Under the pieces are notes generated by a model. That model was not told where the DNA came from. It searched no databases and was given only the letters and a program-made list of their open reading frames with translations. A program made the position numbers and the translations under genes. Positions 60,891 through 64,000 of a stretch of DNA of 64,000 bases are shown here, piece by piece. Origin of the DNA: Hydra vulgaris (Eukaryota; Cnidaria; Hydrozoa; Anthoathecata; Hydridae); NCBI RefSeq assembly GCF_038396675.1, contig NC_088921.1, positions 64,628,501 to 64,692,500 of the forward strand, written 5' to 3'. Position 1 is the first letter of the stretch. Each line of letters begins with the position of its first letter.

Positions 60891-62161
60891 TTAATTCATG
60901 CGCTTTTTAATTGAAAATTGAAGGTTTATTTCAAAAACTAAATGGATGGATACATTAATGAAAATAGTGTCCATCGCTAGTCACTACTTTTGCCCATCTT
61001 TCCGGCAATTTAAGAATTCCTTGTCGAAAAAATGCTTCATCCTTAGAAGTGATCCAATCAGAGACCCATTTTTCGATATTTTCTGAAGAAGTGAAGCGCT
61101 GTCCAATCCAATTGTTATTCATGCAATCGAACAAGTAGTAGTCAGAAGGAGCAATGTCCGGAGAATACGGCGGGTGGGATAACACTTCCCATCCGACATT
61201 TTCCAAATAGTTTTTGACAGGTTTTGCGACATGTGGTTGAGCGTTATTATGCTGAAAAATGAGTTTATCATGTCTGTTACCCCAATCTGGTCGTTTTATG
61301 ACCAGAGCTTGCTTCAAATGCATTAATTGTTGTCGATAATGTTCTCCATTAATAGTTTCACCAGATGTCAGAAGCTCATGGTACACCACACCTTTCATAT
61401 CCCACCATATACACAGCATAACCTTTGCACAGTGAATATTCTGTTTGGGTTGTGATGGACCTGGTTCACCTGGCTTTACCCAGGCCTTTTTTCGTTTAGG
61501 ATTCTCGTAATAAATCCATTTCTCATCACCGGTAACGATTCGATGCAAAAATCCCTTTCTTTTCTGTCTTTCAAGCAGCAATTCACAAATGGTCTTTCTT
61601 CTTTCCACGTCTCTGTCTTTCAATTTATGTGGAACCCAATGAGACATTTTTTGAATCATACCCATGGCTTTGAGGCGTCTGGAAACTGTTGATTGTTTAA
61701 CTCCTGACGATTTTGCAAGGTCCTCTTGCGTTTGATAAGAATCCTGATCGAGCAATGCTGCCAATTCTGCATCTTCAAATTTTTTCGGCTGTCCTGGTCG
61801 CCCTTGGTCTTCCAAACAAAAATCACCACTTTTAAACCGTGCAAACAACTTTTGACACGTTAGCTCAGCTAGAGCATAATCACCATAAACTTCAACCAAA
61901 ATACGATGACTTTCGGTAGCACTTTTCTTCATGTTAAAGTAATGAAGAAGAATCCCCCGCAAAAACACTTTATCAGGAACAAAAATCGACATTATCAGTT
62001 AAATTAAAAATAGTGTTTTTTACGCTTAAATCAAATGATTTATAATGAAAATGATGCGCAATAACAGTGATCTTCGCACGCATGCGTGGCTAAACGAAAC
62101 GCTGAGACAATAAGCTAGTTTCGCAATCCCTTGTCAAACCGCACGAATTAATTCCTAGACC
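60891..62161 (-). mobile_element. mariner transposon, full length
   Basis: 1,271 bp, ends GGTCTAGGAATTAATTC/GAATTAATTCCTAGACC. TA precedes the left end; the right neighbour is AA, so one duplication base has changed. The length is typical for mariner. It is markedly less AT-rich than its surroundings and nearly undamaged, which suggests a recent arrival. Confidence 0.95.
60955..61992 (-). CDS. mariner transposase, intact frame with catalytic Asp replaced
   Basis: 345 codons, the normal length for mariner transposase, which cuts and pastes the element at TA sites in the nucleus. Residues 11-50 and 87-111 (QTQEDLAKSSGVKQSTVSRR) are the paired helix-turn-helix domains; WVPHKL at 119-124 is the family linker motif. 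The DD34D triad: Asp156 (VTGDEKWIYYEN) and Asp284 (YSPDIAPSDYYLF) are present, but the second position reads Asn249 (FQHNNAQPHVA) where HDNARPH is expected. The spacing to Asp284 is the canonical 34 residues. The frame is therefore complete, but the enzyme should not catalyse transposition. It could still bind ends and act as an inhibitor. The start ATG is 5 residues before the conserved FVPDKVFLRGILLHYF region. Confidence 0.95.
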   Translation of the reverse strand: MSIFVPDKVFLRGILLHYFNMKKSATESHRILVEVYGDYALAELTCQKLFARFKSGDFCLEDQGRPGQPKKFEDAELAALLDQDSYQTQEDLAKSSGVKQSTVSRRLKAMGMIQKMSHWVPHKLKDRDVERRKTICELLLERQKRKGFLHRIVTGDEKWIYYENPKRKKAWVKPGEPGPSQPKQNIHCAKVMLCIWWDMKGVVYHELLTSGETINGEHYRQQLMHLKQALVIKRPDWGNRHDKLIFQHNNAQPHVAKPVKNYLENVGWEVLSHPPYSPDIAPSDYYLFDCMNNNWIGQRFTSSENIEKWVSDWITSKDEAFFRQGILKLPERWAKVVTSDGHYFH

Positions 62162-62339
62162 AAATATTTTCGGGTATAAATAATTTTAGTTAAGTATTTA
62201 AAAAATTGATGTTATTAAGAAACTGCACTAACTAAAAAGTTCTTTTTTATTACAAACTTAATATCAATACTTTGGGCTCAAATTGAGCCATGTAATACTA
62301 TGGATAAAGAGATACATATAGTTTAGCAGTGTCAAAATG

Positions 62340-62540
62340 GCCGTGACAGTAGTTTCAGTTCTGGCTCAGAAGAGGACTGAGGTTCAATGCCGGCTCTGGC
62401 CGGATAAGGGGCATTCATATAAAAGGAGGTAAGAACTTTCTAGTTAACTTCATTTTGAAGGTGCACAGTGGTGAGACCCTGAAGACACCTTGGAGCACAG
62501 GAAAAGTAGGGGGAAAAAATTAAAAAAAAAAGAAAAAATA
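62340..62540 (+). mobile_element. tRNA-derived SINE
   Basis: Head GCCGTGACAGTAGTTTCAG, B-box-like GGTTCAATGCC, body CTTTCTAGTTAACTTC, GGTGCACAGTGGTGAGACCC, CACCTTGGAGCAC and an A-rich tail. Same family as 36.4 and 47.2 kb. Confidence 0.82.
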
Positions 62541-63120
62541 ATGTAAAAAAGTAAAAATTTGAATTAAAAAAATAAAAGTTGTAGTTAATTTAAAAATAAA
62601 AAGTAATAATAAAAATGAAACTTAAAAGACGACTCCCCTCATTTTGGAGAACTGTTCTAAATGCGTAAATTGGTGATACTAGTGAAGCCAATTTTTAAAT
62701 AAAGCTTTTTTATAGATAATTACAAATTAAGTAATAAGTAACAGGATTAAAACACAATATTCAAAATTCGCATATATACCATTTTTTTAACGGCGAGTCT
62801 AATAGGCAGTCCTAGGAAATGTAAATAATAAAAAAAATATGATTCGTAATATAGTATTTTTTTATAAATATATTGTAAATAATATGACTTTTTAAAAAAA
62901 TTTAAAAACTACAAAGTTAAAGATATTACGTGCACTTTTTTTTTGACTCTTCATCGTTTGATAAATATTAAACTCGTAAAGATAACCGTTTAATCTTAAA
63001 ATGAGGTCGTGTAAAATTCCTTTCAGATGATAGCTTTGTTTGTCTCTTGTTTAATATTTCCATGCAACTAAAGTAAAATATCCTGGTTTTATACGCAGTT
63101 TTTCTTAAACTAAAATACAC
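62541..63120. other. AT-rich non-coding stretch
   Basis: Nothing recognised. 62,840-62,960 (TTTATAAATATATTGTAAA) is loosely like the repeat at 29.9 kb. Confidence 0.4.
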
Positions 63121-63126
63121 TTAAAA

Positions 63127-63343
63127 ATGCTAAAGAAATCACAAAAACTAAAAAAGAAACCACAAAAATTTAAAAAGAAACCACAAATATTAAAAAAGAA
63201 ACCACAAAAACTAAAAAAGAAGCCACAAAAACGAAAAAAGAAACCACAAAAATTTGAAGATGCTAAAACCACAAAAACTATAACATTTGAATGATGTCCG
63301 TCTTCATTCAAATATTATAGTTTTTGTGGTTTCTTTAGCATCC
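63127..63343. mobile_element. Foldback element with 21-bp tandem repeat
   Basis: Six units GAAACCACAAAAACTAAAAAA start at 63135, 63156, 63177, 63198, 63219 and 63240, exactly 21 bp apart. They are followed by a hairpin with arms 63,259-63,293 and 63,303-63,342 (GATGCTAAA...CACAAAAACTATAA). TGCTAAAGAAATCACAAAAA at the left edge repeats the arm sequence. Confidence 0.85.
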
Positions 63344-63494
63344 AAACTAGTAGATAATGTCATATTCTTGGATATGTTTGCGAAAAAATAGCTTTGATAA
63401 CTTGATAAAATAGTAATTTAGTAGCTAAATAAAATGGTTTTAATTACATTGCCCTCAAAGCAACACAAACTGGATATAGCCATATAATTGTCTA

Positions 63495-63580
63495 CATAAC
63501 TTATTGGGTTGGAGCCGGCATCAAACTTCAGACCTCCTGGAGCAAGAAATCTAATCACTTTGCCACGGCTTCGAATATCA
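63495..63580 (-). mobile_element. SINE head fragment
   Basis: Minus strand: GAAGCCGTGGCAAAGTGATT (A box TGGCAAAGTGA) and AAGTTTGATGCCGGCTCC (B-box-like). Truncated after the tRNA-like head. Confidence 0.75.
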
Positions 63581-63821
63581 TTTTGTTTTTAGTTCATTTA
63601 GTTTTACAGTAAAACTAAGTGGTATACAAATAAGCTAAAATAATGGCAGGTGAAAAAATATTTCAAGCACAAAATGCTAACAATTTGAATATTCACAGTA
63701 CATAACTATTTATATATTAAATAGAGTGATTATGATGTCTACAAGTAAGTTGCATCAAGCTTCTTGGAGTTAGTCGAATCACTAAAAAACAACCAAAAAC
63801 AATGAACTTATCCCCTTAACT

Positions 63822-63945
63822 GTGTCTGACAGATTTATCCGTCTCTGAAAGATGAAGCTCACTGTGTGTCTGACGGATACTTTCGTTCAATGAAACAGTT
63901 ATGGTATTTGTGTCTGACAGTTTTGAAACTGTTATGCTATTTGTG
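63822..63945 (+). repeat. Repeated TGTGTCTGAC motif
   Basis: TGTGTCTGAC(A/G)G occurs three times and TGTGTCTGTCG once, with two GAAACTGTTATG(C/G)TATT copies between. Spacing is irregular. Confidence 0.8.
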
Positions 63946-64000
63946 TCTGTCGTAACTTTAAACAAACCTAAACAAATATATTTTGCCGTAATAGTGAAAA

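Noticed and set aside
63135..63258. CRISPR-like array
   Set aside because: Units are contiguous 21-mers with no spacers; similar short tandems at 54.0 and 59.6 kb are also spacer-free minisatellites.

Overview
The window looks like intergenic, transposon-dominated DNA from an animal with a very AT-rich genome. The content fits a Hydra-type cnidarian: hAT, Kolobok, Tc1/mariner, Ginger and CR1-type relics together, long (TA)n arrays, and spliced introns inside element genes. That assignment is inference; nothing here proves the species. I found no convincing single-copy host gene, no bacterial operon, no CRISPR array and no rRNA. Almost every longer reading frame is either a transposase (usually broken) or a translation of a dinucleotide repeat.

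Layout. 1-9 kb: copies D and A of a dispersed repeat that carries a short conserved reading frame (below), with a complete but decayed hAT (4,086-6,940, 8-bp duplication) between them and a pogo-type MITE in that hAT's intron. 9.3-12.8 kb: a tRNA-derived SINE with poly-A tail, a hairpin, and a cluster of AGATGTC/GACATCT motifs. 12.86-17.36 kb: a second, better preserved hAT with a perfect 8-bp duplication and a nested 110-bp MITE. 18.04-29.07 kb: an 11-kb structure bounded by about 540-bp GC-rich inverted repeats with hAT-type ends. Inside it are a Kolobok-like element (18,692-21,315), a BED-finger hAT transposase relic (22.5-24.7 kb), a huge TA array and an IS630/Tc1-type element (27,243-28,691). 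29-38 kb: TA arrays around a 48-bp-arm hairpin, an unnamed Cys-rich element family, a 316-bp tandem duplication, broken repeat copies E and F, and a pogo-like MITE. 38.9-42 kb: a third hAT of the same family and a Ginger/KRBA2-like integrase relic. 42.6-49 kb: repeat copies B and C, a compound TA/GA microsatellite, a Tc1/mariner-superfamily element, a 5'-truncated CR1-type LINE and a SINE whose promoter box is repeated four times. 49.4-53 kb: an unidentified decayed coding region and a THAP-like exon. 55.6-57.7 kb: a hAT nested in a MITE. 59-64 kb: repeats, plus a full-length mariner with an intact 345-codon frame but a substituted catalytic residue.

The most unusual signal is the dispersed repeat present as copies A (+, near 8.1 kb), B (-, near 42.7 kb), C (+, near 48.8 kb), D (-, near 1.65 kb) and fragments E/F (near 36.2/35.5 kb). 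Each of A-D has a TATA box, a short leader exon, a GT donor, an intron of roughly 140-210 bp and a 38-42-residue reading frame ending in the identical acidic tail ESHPDDEEPTGDDEEITI. Across the last 19 codons of the four copies, all four variable nucleotide positions are synonymous, and the one length difference is an in-frame 12-bp gap. This looks like a multicopy microprotein gene, or the conserved exon of an undescribed mobile element. I do not recognise the peptide.

Because the elements nest, a relative order of events can be read: for example the pogo MITE entered a hAT intron, the 110-bp MITE entered the second hAT, and the IS630-type element entered one arm of the 11-kb structure.
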